This document shows, piece after piece, positions 28,245-39,001 of a stretch of 64,000 nt of DNA. Each line of letters begins with the position of its first letter. Within the stretch, counting starts at the first letter, position 1. The DNA is taken from assembly GCF_009765215.1 (NCBI RefSeq), contig NZ_VLNV01000001.1, forward strand, positions 1,231,547-1,295,546. The letters run 5' to 3'. Under the pieces are notes generated by a model. The model was not told the DNA's origin. It saw only the letters and a list, made by a program, of their open reading frames with translations, and did not search any database. The DNA is from Lysobacter prati. Its GTDB lineage: Bacteria > Pseudomonadota > Gammaproteobacteria > Xanthomonadales > Xanthomonadaceae. The translations under genes and the position numbers were made by a program.

Positions 28245-28715
28245 TCAGGCGCGATGGTAAGGATGGTTCGCCAGCAGCGCCGCTGCGCGATACAGCTGCT
28301 CGGCAGCGACCAGGCGCACCAGCATGTGCGGCAGCGTCAGCGGTCCCAGCGACCACGATTCGTCGCCGCGCGCGATCACTTCCGGTGCGTGCCCTTCGGG
28401 ACCGCCGATCAGGAAGGCCAGGTCGCGGCCCTGCCCGCGCCAATGCTCCAGGCGCTGCGCCAACTGTTCCGACGACCAGGTGCGGCCGCGGCCGTCGAGG
28501 GTGATCACGCAGGCGTTCTTCGGCAACGCCGCCAGCACGCGCGCGCCTTCGTCCTGGGTGGCACGCACGGCGTCGCGGCCCTTGCCGCGCAGGCCCGGTT
28601 CGATCTCGACCAGCTCCAGCGGCAGCCAGTGCGACAGGCGCTTGCGGAACTCGCCGAATCCTTCGGCCACCCAGCGCGGGGCGTGCTCACCGACGGCGAT
28701 CAATTTCGCTTTCAT
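28245..28715 (-). CDS. rlmH: 23S rRNA (pseudouridine(1915)-N(3))-methyltransferase
   Basis: A 156-residue SPOUT-fold methyltransferase (normal length 155-160). The deep-knot SAM site is seen in FLIGGPEGHAPEVIARGDESWSLGPLTLPHMLVRLVAAEQLYRAAALLANHPYHR, which is diagnostic of RlmH; KNACVITLDGRGRTWSSEQLA precedes it. It methylates pseudouridine 1915 in helix 69 of the 50S subunit in assembled 70S ribosomes. In relatives it directly follows rsfS; here a PhoX-like gene on the other strand separates them. Confidence 0.96.
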   Translation of the reverse strand: MKAKLIAVGEHAPRWVAEGFGEFRKRLSHWLPLELVEIEPGLRGKGRDAVRATQDEGARVLAALPKNACVITLDGRGRTWSSEQLAQRLEHWRGQGRDLAFLIGGPEGHAPEVIARGDESWSLGPLTLPHMLVRLVAAEQLYRAAALLANHPYHRA

Positions 28716-28832
28716 CTGTGGCCAATGTTACCGGTAGCGCATCACAGTCCGGCGCACTGACTCGGCGATGTCATCGTCCGGCCACGCCGGGCACCTAGGT
28801 TGCAGGCTCCCCCAGCCCCGCAGGAGCCGCAG

Positions 28833-30380
28833 ATGAATGCGTTGGATCTCTCCCGCCGCCAGGTCCTCAAAGGCGGCGCCGCCGCCATGGCGGTTGGCGC
28901 CATGAGCAGCCTTGGTGCCTTGTACTCGCGTCAGGCACTGGCCGCCAGCGACCCTACCCGACTGGCCCCGATTCCCGGCCGTTACGGCCCGCTCGCCCCG
29001 GTCGCCGACCGCGCCACCGGACTGCCGCTGCTGCAATTGCCGCGCGGTTTCAGCTACCGCTCCTTTGGCTGGAGCGGCGACGTGATGAGCGACGGCCAGC
29101 CCTGCCCCGACCGCCATGACGGCATGGCCGTGGTCGGCTTGCGCCGACCCGGCTCGCGTCCGCGCGACTACAAGCATGACCACGGCCACGGCCGCGGTCA
29201 CGAACTGGTCCTGATCCGCAACCACGAACGCGGCGGCGCCAGCCCGATCAACGCACCGGGCATGTATGACAGCGGCGACATCGGCGGCGGCCAGGTCGCC
29301 GGCGGTGGCACCACCACGATGACCTGGCGCAATGGCGAATGGCGCAGCATCGAATCCAGCCTCGGCGGCACGCTGGTCAACTGCGCCGGCGGCCCGACGC
29401 CGTGGGGCAGCTGGCTGAGCTGCGAAGAGATCAAGACCGATGCGGTGTCGAGCACCGGCAAGAAACACGGCTACGTGTTCGAGGTGCACGCCGAAGCCGA
29501 GCGCACCAGCGGTCGACCGCTGGTCGGGCTGGGCCGTTTCAGCCACGAAGCCGTTGCCATCGATCCGCGCACCGGCGTGGTCTACCTGACCGAGGACGAC
29601 CGCAACAAAGCCGGCCTGTACCGCTTCATCCCCAACGACCGCGCCGGCCGCTACGGCTCGCTCGAGCACGGCGGCCGCCTCCAGGCCGCGCGCGTGCGCC
29701 GCCAGCCCAACGCCGACCTCACCGTCGCCGCGATTGGCGACGAGTACGCGCTGGACTGGGTCGACATCCCGGATCCGGACCTGGACAGCATCGTCGCGCC
29801 CTCCGGCTTCCCCGACATTTCCGCTGGGGAAACGCTGAGCGGCCCGTTCGCGCAGGCATGGAGCGCGGGCGCACTGCGCATGAGCCGCGGCGAAGGCATC
29901 TGGCACAGCTACGGCAAGATGTTCATCGTCGACACCAGCACCGGCGTCGATGCACAGGGTCGCAAGGGTCGTGGCAACGGTGCGGTGTGGGTGCTCGACC
30001 TGCTCACCCAGCGCATGCGCGCACTGTTCGTCAGCGGCAACCAGCTGGCCGCGCACAATCCCGACAACATCACCGTGAGCGGCCGGGGCGGCGTGCTGTT
30101 GTGCGAGGACGGCGGCGAAAGCCCGGACCAGTACGGCCCCGGCGCGCGGTTGATCGGACTAACGCGGCAGGGCGAGAGTTTCTACTTCTGCAAGAACAAC
30201 ATCGAACTGACTTCGACGCAGATCGGCAACGCCGGCAAGGTCATCCCCGAAGGCGATTACCGCGAGAGCGAGTTCTGCGGTGCGTGCTGGGATCCCTCCA
30301 GCCAGACGTTGTTCGTCAACATCCAGACGCCGGGAATCACGGTGGCGATTACGGGGCCGTGGGAGCGCGGGCACTTGTAG
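28833..30380 (+). CDS. PhoX family (DUF839) alkaline phosphatase-like protein, Tat-exported
   Basis: A 515-residue protein. ATG 28833 has AGGAG six bases before it. The N-terminus carries a twin-arginine signal (SRRQVLKGGAAAMAVGAMSS, with A-L-A-A-S as likely cleavage). The body is the DUF839 beta-propeller: LQLPRGFSYRSFGWSGD, LVLIRNHE, GGTLVNCAGGPTPWGSWLSCEE, FSHEAVAIDPRTGVVYLTEDDR and DNITVSGRGGVLLCEDGG. PhoX enzymes use Fe3+ and Ca2+ and act on phosphate monoesters in the periplasm under phosphate limitation. The ligand set (CEE, EAVA, EDD) looks present. The enzyme activity is inferred; several DUF839 proteins are untested. Confidence 0.88.
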   Translation: MNALDLSRRQVLKGGAAAMAVGAMSSLGALYSRQALAASDPTRLAPIPGRYGPLAPVADRATGLPLLQLPRGFSYRSFGWSGDVMSDGQPCPDRHDGMAVVGLRRPGSRPRDYKHDHGHGRGHELVLIRNHERGGASPINAPGMYDSGDIGGGQVAGGGTTTMTWRNGEWRSIESSLGGTLVNCAGGPTPWGSWLSCEEIKTDAVSSTGKKHGYVFEVHAEAERTSGRPLVGLGRFSHEAVAIDPRTGVVYLTEDDRNKAGLYRFIPNDRAGRYGSLEHGGRLQAARVRRQPNADLTVAAIGDEYALDWVDIPDPDLDSIVAPSGFPDISAGETLSGPFAQAWSAGALRMSRGEGIWHSYGKMFIVDTSTGVDAQGRKGRGNGAVWVLDLLTQRMRALFVSGNQLAAHNPDNITVSGRGGVLLCEDGGESPDQYGPGARLIGLTRQGESFYFCKNNIELTSTQIGNAGKVIPEGDYRESEFCGACWDPSSQTLFVNIQTPGITVAITGPWERGHL

Positions 30381-30420
30381 CCCCCAACCTTCCCCTCTCC
30401 CTGGCCGCTAGCGCGGCCTG

Positions 30421-30445
30421 TCCCTCTCCCACAAGGGGAGAGGGA
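30421..30445. repeat. CCCTCTCCC hairpin repeat
   Basis: TCCCTCTCCC pairs exactly with GGGAGAGGGA (30436-30445) across a 5-base loop. A second CCCCTCTCC half-site and a GGCCGC/GCGGCC stem lie just upstream (30390-30420). A sister hairpin occurs at 52787-52812. It follows the stop of the PhoX gene. Confidence 0.65.
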
Positions 30446-30482
30446 TTCCGCTTCGCCGAAGACATTGCAGCAAATTGCCGGA

Positions 30483-30598
30483 GCGTCGACCGACGGGACG
30501 GGGATTGCGCAGCAGTGGGCCATGGATGGCCCACGCCCCGCCTTCGGACAGGATGTCCGACGAAGGGGCGGAGCAATCCCCGGCCCGTCGGTCGACGC
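30483..30598. repeat. 116-bp imperfect palindrome with inner hairpins (three-way-junction shape)
   Basis: The outer arms at 30483-30510 and 30571-30598 match in 26 of 28 positions as reverse complements (both contain GCGTCGACCGACGGG). Between them lie a perfect hairpin TGGGCCAT-GG-ATGGCCCA (30516-30533) and a second imperfect hairpin with CGCCCC...CGGACA arms (30534-30570). The folded shape would be a long stem carrying two arms. No transposase or coding frame accompanies it. Confidence 0.75.
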
Positions 30599-30605
30599 CG
30601 CCCCG

Positions 30606-30690
30606 ACGACGATCGCCGCTCCGACACGATCGCCGCTCCAACGGCGATCGCCGCTCCAACGACGATCGCCCCTCCGACAACGATCACGGC
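30606..30690. repeat. 18-bp tandem repeats (iteron-like), about 4.5 units
   Basis: Units of 17-18 bp read ACGACGATCGCCGCTCCG, ACACGATCGCCGCTCCA, ACGGCGATCGCCGCTCCA and ACGACGATCGCCCCTCCG, followed by a partial ACAACGATCACGG. Each contains the palindrome CGATCG or GCGATCGC next to a GCTCC or CCTCC tail. They lie between the large palindrome and the rsfS terminator. Confidence 0.8.
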
Positions 30691-30695
30691 AAAAC

Positions 30696-30722
30696 AAAAC
30701 GGCGCCACAAGGGCGCCGTTTT
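30696..30722 (-). terminator. Terminator after rsfS (also readable on the plus strand)
   Basis: AAAACGGCGCC pairs with GGCGCCGTTTT (11-bp stem, 5-base loop). On the minus strand the stem is followed by TTTTGTTTTG, so it ends the leuS-rsfS transcript. Confidence 0.85.
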
Positions 30723-30745
30723 CATTGACTCGAATAAGAGAAAAG

Positions 30746-31177
30746 TCAGCGACGCCGGCCGTAGCCAACCTCGTATTCCTCTTCCTCTTCCATGCCCGGC
30801 GGCTGGTCGCCGACCGTCCACAGACGCTCGAGTGCGTAGAACTCGCGAACGCGCGGCAGCATCACATGGACGACGACATCGCCCAGATCGACCAGCACCC
30901 ATTCGGCTTCGCGCTCGCCTTCCACGCCCAACGGCTGCACGTCGAGCTTCTTGGCGAACTTGACGACTTCGTTGGCGATGGATTTGACGTGGCGCGTCGA
31001 GGTGCCCGAGGCGATCACCATGTAGTCGGTGACGCTGCTCTTGCCGCGCACATCGATCTCGACGACATCCTTGGCCTTCAGTTCCTCGACCGCGGCATGG
31101 ACCGTCTTGAGCAGGAGATCTGCCGGTGGCGGCGGGTCGGGCAAGCGGGTCTTGATGACTTGTGCTTCGGTACTCAA
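30746..31177 (-). CDS. rsfS: Ribosome silencing factor RsfS
   Basis: A 143-residue protein starting at TTG 31177; no ATG is available before the domain, and the start region [10 protein letters not shown] resembles relatives. The RsfS/Iojap core is intact: [43 protein letters not shown] and [39 protein letters not shown]. The tail after it is acidic then basic ([14 protein letters not shown]). It binds ribosomal protein L14 and blocks subunit joining when nutrients are scarce. It is downstream of nadD by 34 bases, the conserved order. Confidence 0.94.
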   Translation of the reverse strand: MSTEAQVIKTRLPDPPPPADLLLKTVHAAVEELKAKDVVEIDVRGKSSVTDYMVIASGTSTRHVKSIANEVVKFAKKLDVQPLGVEGEREAEWVLVDLGDVVVHVMLPRVREFYALERLWTVGDQPPGMEEEEEYEVGYGRRR

Positions 31178-31211
31178 GGGGCGATGGCTCTCGGCGCGGG
31201 GGTTATGAAGA

Positions 31212-31889
31212 TTATAACGGAGCGGGTGTTACGTCCCGGACGGCGTACAGCCCGTGACGGCGAATGTACTCGGCCACCGCCGCCGGCACCCAGTCCTGCC
31301 AGGGCTCGCCAGCGGCGATCCGGCGACGCAGCTCGGTGGACGACTCCGGGCGCTGCAGGGCCAGCTCGAACGCCGCGAAGCCGCCTGCAGGGGCTTGCGA
31401 GAGCTCCAGCGCGTCCCGCCAGCGCGGCGCGACCTGCGCATGGACCTGCGGCGACTGCCCGCCGATCGTGACCGCGTCCAGGTGCGATCCCGGCCGGGCC
31501 ACGGCCAGGATATGCGCGAATTCGAACAATTCCTGCCAACGGTGCCAGGTGTGCAACTGCAGCAGCGAATCGCCGCCCACCATCCACACGATCGGGGCGT
31601 CCGGCCCCAGCTCCTGGCGCAGCTCGCGCAGGGTGTCGACGGTAAAGGACGGCCCCTCCCGGCGCAGCTCCCTGCGATCGACCTTGAGCCCGGGCTCCCC
31701 GGCCAGCGCCAGGTCGAGCATGCGCGCACGCGCAGTTGCGTCGGCGTGAGTCGCGTCCTTGTGCGGCGGGTCGGCCGCGGGAATCAGGTGAACCTGCGCC
31801 GCCAGCGCGTCGCGGACGGCGCGGGCCACCGCCAGATGGCCGCAATGGACCGGGTCGAAGGTGCCGCCGTAGAAGATGCGCAGCGACAT
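31212..31889 (-). CDS. nadD: Nicotinate-nucleotide adenylyltransferase
   Basis: A 225-residue nucleotidyltransferase. The N-terminal [18 protein letters not shown] holds the GxFxPxHxGH ATP-binding motif, [18 protein letters not shown] the substrate region, and [13 protein letters not shown] the ISSTxIR-like end motif (here with E-L-R). It converts nicotinate mononucleotide and ATP to deamido-NAD in NAD synthesis. It lies 8 bases after holA, so the two are probably translationally coupled. Confidence 0.95.
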   Translation of the reverse strand: MSLRIFYGGTFDPVHCGHLAVARAVRDALAAQVHLIPAADPPHKDATHADATARARMLDLALAGEPGLKVDRRELRREGPSFTVDTLRELRQELGPDAPIVWMVGGDSLLQLHTWHRWQELFEFAHILAVARPGSHLDAVTIGGQSPQVHAQVAPRWRDALELSQAPAGGFAAFELALQRPESSTELRRRIAAGEPWQDWVPAAVAEYIRRHGLYAVRDVTPAPL

Positions 31890-31897
31890 GGCCCGGC

Positions 31898-32974
31898 TCA
31901 GCCGCGCGGAACGGTGAGCAGCTTTGCCGCGCGGGGTTCCGCCACGGCCAGCAGCAGGCGCTCAAGCGCGAGCCAGGCATCGGCCGGCTCCTCGCCGACG
32001 CGCCCGCGGCCCTTGGCGATGCGATCGACGCGACCGGCCTCGGCCACGAACGCATCCCATCGCGGTGCGACGTGTCGCTGCAGCGCGCGTCGGTACATCG
32101 GCTGCTTCGAATCCCAGATGCGCTGCGCCTTGAACTCGTTGGCGAGATTGCCGCCCTTGGCCTGCACACGCGCCAGCGAGGCGGCGCGTTGCAGCTCCAT
32201 CACCACCATGCCGAGCAGCGCCGGCACGGCCTCGCCCTCGGCACGCAGCCCGGCGAGCATGTGCGCGACCTGCGCACCGTTGCCATTCATCGCCGCGTCG
32301 ACCAGGCGGAACACGTCGTAGCGCGCGGCGTCGGCGACCAGCGCGGTGATCTTCGCGCTGTCCAGCGTGCTGCCATCGGACAACAGGGCGAGTTTGTCGA
32401 TTTCCTGTGCGGCGGCGAGAAGATTGCCCTCGACGCGATCGGCGAGATTCTGCACGGCGTCGCGATCGGCTCGCAGGCCGTGCTGGCGAAGGCGACGCTC
32501 GATCCAGTCCGGCAGTTCGTGCGGCTTGACCGCCCAGGCCACGGCAACCAGGCCGATCCGACCGATCGCTTCGCTCCACTTGCCGCCGTGCTGCTTACTC
32601 CACTCGCCGGCGGTGACCATCAGGACCACGTCCGTCGGCGGATCGGCGCAAAAATCGCTGATGACTTCAGCGCCTTCCTTGCCCGGCTTGCCGCTGGGCA
32701 GACGCACTTCGACCAGGCGCCGGCTGGCGAACAGGCTCGGCGCGCGGAAGCTCGCCGACAAACCATTCCAGTCCGGTTCGCGCTGGTTGCCCTCGGCTTC
32801 GAACACCTCACGCTCGGCGATGCCCTGGCGGCGTGCCGCGGCACGCACCGCATCCGCGGCCTCGAGCACGCGCAGCGGTTCGGGGCCTGCGATCAGGTAG
32901 GCCGGACGCAACGGCGGCGGCGTGGCCTGGTCGAGGCCAAGCTGGGCGACCAGCTGTTCCGGTTTCAGTTCCAT
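31898..32974 (-). CDS. holA: DNA polymerase III subunit delta
   Basis: A 358-residue clamp-loader subunit. It has the HolA N-terminal fold (PAYLIAGPEPLRVLEAADAVRAAARRQGIAEREVFE), FASRRLVEVRLPSGKPGKEGAE, and the lid and collar helices (LADRVEGNLLAAAQEIDKLALL, ISDAARYDVFRLVDAAMNGNGA as VADAARYDVFRLVDA). With delta-prime and tau/gamma it opens the beta clamp and loads it on primed DNA. It is 29 bases downstream of lptE. Confidence 0.95.
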   Translation of the reverse strand: MELKPEQLVAQLGLDQATPPPLRPAYLIAGPEPLRVLEAADAVRAAARRQGIAEREVFEAEGNQREPDWNGLSASFRAPSLFASRRLVEVRLPSGKPGKEGAEVISDFCADPPTDVVLMVTAGEWSKQHGGKWSEAIGRIGLVAVAWAVKPHELPDWIERRLRQHGLRADRDAVQNLADRVEGNLLAAAQEIDKLALLSDGSTLDSAKITALVADAARYDVFRLVDAAMNGNGAQVAHMLAGLRAEGEAVPALLGMVVMELQRAASLARVQAKGGNLANEFKAQRIWDSKQPMYRRALQRHVAPRWDAFVAEAGRVDRIAKGRGRVGEEPADAWLALERLLLAVAEPRAAKLLTVPRG

Positions 32975-33003
32975 TTCAGCAGCGCGGGCTCAGTGCGGCC
33001 GGC

Positions 33004-33636
33004 TCAACGCGGCGTGTCGCCGCCGCCCTCTGCCGGCGTGGCAGGTGCGGCAGGCACCGGCGTCCCTTCGGTGGGCGGTGCCGGCGTCGTTGCGGGGGGC
33101 GCTGCCGGAGCAGCAGCAGCCGCGCGGCGGGCGACCGCATCGAGGCGTCGCAGCACCGAGGCCACCATCTCGCGGCGCATTTCGCCCTGCAGGATCTCGC
33201 GCTCGCCTTCGGTACCGATCGACTGCACCGGGTTGGACACGTAGTCGCGTGCCAGTTCGATCGTCTGGCGCGGAACCGGCGTGGTGCCATCGGGCCTGCG
33301 CACTTCGAAGGTCACCGCATAGCGCAACGAGAATTCCTGCGCGCGGCCCAGTTCATCGAGCGCGATCGGCCGGTCGCCCCACTGCTCGCCGAGCAGGTCG
33401 AGCACGGTGGCGTCGTCCGTGTCCTCGGTGGCCGGCGTGGCACCGGCGCGGGTCAGCGCCTGCGCCAGCGAATCGGCCAGCGGACTGTAGCGATCGGCGG
33501 ACACCACGCGCACCGGGCCCATGTCGGGCGGAAGCACGAGGGCGTCGCGCAGATGGAAGCCACAGGCCGACACGGCCAGGGTGATGGCCAGCGCAGCGCT
33601 GGCGGGGATCATGCGGCGGATCGAGTGACGGATCAT
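33004..33636 (-). CDS. lptE: LPS-assembly lipoprotein LptE
   Basis: About 210 residues from ATG 33636; the frame stays open further upstream into the leuS end, but that part is not LptE-like. The signal and lipobox are clear (ALAITLAVSACGFHLRDALVLPPDM), so the mature protein begins at the cysteine. SPLADSLAQALTRAGA and the beta-strand region fit the family. LptE plugs the LptD barrel and helps LPS reach the cell surface. The C-terminal tail is an unusual Ala/Pro-rich stretch ([30 protein letters not shown]), longer than in E. coli. The 203-base gap to leuS holds a repeat pair. Confidence 0.9.
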   Translation of the reverse strand: MIRHSIRRMIPASAALAITLAVSACGFHLRDALVLPPDMGPVRVVSADRYSPLADSLAQALTRAGATPATEDTDDATVLDLLGEQWGDRPIALDELGRAQEFSLRYAVTFEVRRPDGTTPVPRQTIELARDYVSNPVQSIGTEGEREILQGEMRREMVASVLRRLDAVARRAAAAAPAAPPATTPAPPTEGTPVPAAPATPAEGGGDTPR

Positions 33637-33730
33637 GGGTGCAGTCTGGACGAGGGCTCTGTTGCCATCAATAGCGCGCATCTGCCGGCTGCCGCCGTTG
33701 CCAACTTCATTCAGCAAGCCACGGCCCCGC

Positions 33731-33829
33731 ATCCGGCGAACGCCGGGGGCCAGGTCGAAGACCGGCCGTCGCAGCGACCGCGTGCTGACAGGTTGCGGGC
33801 CTGGGTCCCGGCGTTTGCCGGGACGACGG
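33731..33829. repeat. Palindromic repeat pair, CCCGGCGAANGCCGGG family (degenerate)
   Basis: The left unit (33731-33754, CCGGCGAACGCCGG with GCCAGG after it) and right unit (33800-33829, CCTGGG followed by TCCCGGCGTTTGCCGGGA) are inverted relative to each other and each is itself palindromic. The same core appears at 38174-38255, with a variant at 58543-58635. Confidence 0.65.
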
Positions 33830-33839
33830 CTCGGGATCG

Positions 33840-36812
<2,973 letters not shown>

Positions 36813-36845
36813 CTAGAGTAGGCGCTTCACCTGGGGAGATACCGA

Positions 36846-38171
36846 ATGCGCCTGTCCACACTCGTCCTGTCCTTGAGCACCGCCCTGGCGGCCGTGCCGG
36901 CCTTCGCCGCCGCCGACAGCTATGCACTGCAATGCGGGCAGTTGTTCGATGCCCGCTCCGGAAAGGTGCTCGGTCCGCACACGATCATCGTGCGCGCCGG
37001 CAAGGTCGCCGAAGTGGCGTCCGGCACCGCCGACAGCGCCGGGCTGGAGCGCATCGACCTGTCGGGCCACACCTGCACGCCCGGCTGGACCGACCTGCAC
37101 GTGCACCTGGAAAACCAGTCGAGCCCGCAGAGTTATTCGGAAGAGTTCCGCCTCGACCCGGTCGACTTCGCCTTCCGCTCGGTCGGCTATGCCAACAAGA
37201 CGCTGATGGCCGGCTTCACCAGCGTGCGCGACCTCGGTGGCGACGTCAGCCCGCACCTGCGCGACGCGATCAACCAGGGCCTGGTCGACGGGCCGCGGAT
37301 CTGGGCGGCCGGCAGGTCGATCGCCACCACCGGCGGCCATGCCGATCCCACCAATGGCTACAACGACGCGCTGTCGCACCTGATCGGACCGCCCGGCCCG
37401 ACCGATGGCGTGATCAATTCGATCGACGACGCCCGCCAGGCCGTGCGCCAGCGCTACAAGGATGGCAGCGACGTGATCAAGATCACCGCCACCGGTGGCG
37501 TGCTGTCGTATGCCAAGTCCGGCGACGCGCCGCAGTTCACCGTCGAAGAGGTCAAGGCGATCGTCGACACCGCCAAGGACTACGGCTACCGCGTAGCCGC
37601 CCACGCCCACGGCGAGGAAGGCATCAAGCGCGCAGTGCTCGGCGGCGTGACTTCGATCGAACACGGCACCTACATGAGCCCGGAAACGATGTCGCTGATG
37701 AAGCAGCACGGCACCTGGTATGTACCGACGATCTCCGCCGGCCGTTTCGTTGCCGACAAGGCCAAGATCGACGGCTACTTCCCGGAAGTGGTGCGGCCCA
37801 AGGCGATCCGCATCGGCGCGCTGATCCAGGACACGGCCGCCAAGGCCTACAAGAACGGCGTCAAGATCGCCTTCGGCACCGACATGGGCGTGGGCCCGCA
37901 CGGCGACAACGCGCGCGAGTTCATCTACATGACGGAGGCCGGCATCCCGGCAGCCGTGGCGCTGCAGGCAGCAACGATCCGCGCCGCCGAAGTCCTCGGC
38001 GTCGACGACCAGGGCGTGATTGAAATCGGCAAGCGCGCGGACATCGTTGCCGTGCCGGGCAACCCGGTCGAAGACATCAGCGCGGTGATGAAGGTCGACT
38101 TCGTCATGAAGGACGGCAAGGTCTATCGCCAGCCCGGATCGCAGCCGGCCGCGGCTTCGGCCGCGCTGTAA
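36846..38171 (+). CDS. Exported metal-dependent amidohydrolase (imidazolonepropionase/prolidase-like)
   Basis: A 441-residue protein behind GGGGAG. Its signal peptide ends near residue 22 (LALAAVPAFAAADS as TALAAVPAFAAADS). The TIM-barrel metal site is visible: DLHVHLE (H-x-H), the lysine in VIKITATGGV (probably carboxylated), AAHAHGEEG, IEHGTYM and the aspartate in IAFGTDMGVGPHG. This is the subfamily that includes Xaa-Pro and Xaa-Arg dipeptidases and ochratoxinase-like enzymes, so a periplasmic peptidase or amidase role is likely. It is not related closely in sequence to the second amidohydrolase at 55976. Confidence 0.85.
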   Translation: MRLSTLVLSLSTALAAVPAFAAADSYALQCGQLFDARSGKVLGPHTIIVRAGKVAEVASGTADSAGLERIDLSGHTCTPGWTDLHVHLENQSSPQSYSEEFRLDPVDFAFRSVGYANKTLMAGFTSVRDLGGDVSPHLRDAINQGLVDGPRIWAAGRSIATTGGHADPTNGYNDALSHLIGPPGPTDGVINSIDDARQAVRQRYKDGSDVIKITATGGVLSYAKSGDAPQFTVEEVKAIVDTAKDYGYRVAAHAHGEEGIKRAVLGGVTSIEHGTYMSPETMSLMKQHGTWYVPTISAGRFVADKAKIDGYFPEVVRPKAIRIGALIQDTAAKAYKNGVKIAFGTDMGVGPHGDNAREFIYMTEAGIPAAVALQAATIRAAEVLGVDDQGVIEIGKRADIVAVPGNPVEDISAVMKVDFVMKDGKVYRQPGSQPAAASAAL

Positions 38172-38173
38172 AG

Positions 38174-38255
38174 CCCGTCGTCCCGGCGAACGCCGGGACC
38201 CAGGCCCTCACTCCATCAGCCCCTCACGTCACCCCGGCGAATGCCGGGATGACGG
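38174..38255. repeat. Two CCCGGCGAANGCCGGG palindromes
   Basis: The units GTCGTCCCGGCGAACGCCGG (from 38178) and CGTCACCCCGGCGAATGCCG (from 38227) are each hairpins; the second forms nearly the full CGTCA...TGACG palindrome. They lie between a convergent amidohydrolase and a DUF998-type gene and may act as a terminator. Confidence 0.75.
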
Positions 38256-38261
38256 TGATCG

Positions 38262-38909
38262 TCAGCGCTGCCGCGATACGCCCCAGACGCATGCCAGCCA
38301 CAGTGCCAGCAGCACACGCTGCGCGATCGGCCCCGGCAACCATGCGGCCGGCATCGCGTTGAGCACGATCGCCAGCGCCCCTGCCACCAACATCAGCCCC
38401 GCCAGGCCGCCCCAGCCTTGGGCCCGGCGCACGCCAAACCCGAGCAGTACCGCACCAGACGCGAACGGCAGCCACCAGAGCAGCCACGCGGTCGCATGCC
38501 GCTGGCTACGGGCATTCTCCAGGTCGTCAGGATCGAGCGGCCACACTCCCTGCGCCGCGAATGCCAGCGCGGAGATCGCCAGCATCCACACCCCGATTGC
38601 GGCGGTGCGGCCGACGCCGTCAGGCAAGCGCGCGCGCAGGCGCACAGCCACCATGGCGGCAAGCAATCCCGGCACTACGAAACACAGCACATTGCAGGCG
38701 AGCGCCCCCGGCACACCGCGTGCGCCCAGCAGCGCGATCGGGTGCTCCTGGTGCGAGAACGACTCGAATGCGGTGGCGAAGGCGAAAATCGCGCCGACAC
38801 AACACAGCACCGCCAGGGTGCCGGCATGGCGATCGAACAACGTGGCAATACGGCTGTCTGCGTTAGGGTTCACGAGGGGCCCCGTCAATTCGGAGGAACG
38901 GCGCTTCAT
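38262..38909 (-). CDS. DUF998-like integral membrane protein
   Basis: About 215 residues from ATG 38909 (MKRRSSELTGPLV); an upstream ATG at 38996 would overlap the thioredoxin gene. Six hydrophobic segments are visible, beginning LAVLCCVGAIFAFATAFESF and ending IAQRVLLALWLACVWGVSRQR. The pattern GVPGALACNVLCFVVPGLLAA...VGRTAAIGVWMLAISALAFAAQGVWPLDP fits the DUF998 family (integral membrane, unknown role). It is divergent from the thioredoxin-domain gene with 92 bases between starts. Confidence 0.75.
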   Translation of the reverse strand: MKRRSSELTGPLVNPNADSRIATLFDRHAGTLAVLCCVGAIFAFATAFESFSHQEHPIALLGARGVPGALACNVLCFVVPGLLAAMVAVRLRARLPDGVGRTAAIGVWMLAISALAFAAQGVWPLDPDDLENARSQRHATAWLLWWLPFASGAVLLGFGVRRAQGWGGLAGLMLVAGALAIVLNAMPAAWLPGPIAQRVLLALWLACVWGVSRQR

Positions 38910-39001
38910 GCTAGCGTGCCGGCCGCCCGGCAATGCTTGCCAAGCATCCCGCCCGCCCCCATTTCCTGTAACTGACCACCGAGCCGAGCCGAGCACTGCT
39001 G

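Noticed and set aside
30606-30690. CRISPR array
   Set aside because: Units are 17-18 bp with no unique spacers between them and no cas genes are nearby.
30349-30768. Open frames across the palindrome and 18-bp repeats (such as a VVGGAIVVGAA-rich one on the minus strand)
   Set aside because: They read through terminators on both sides and get their repetitive peptide only from the tandem DNA repeat.
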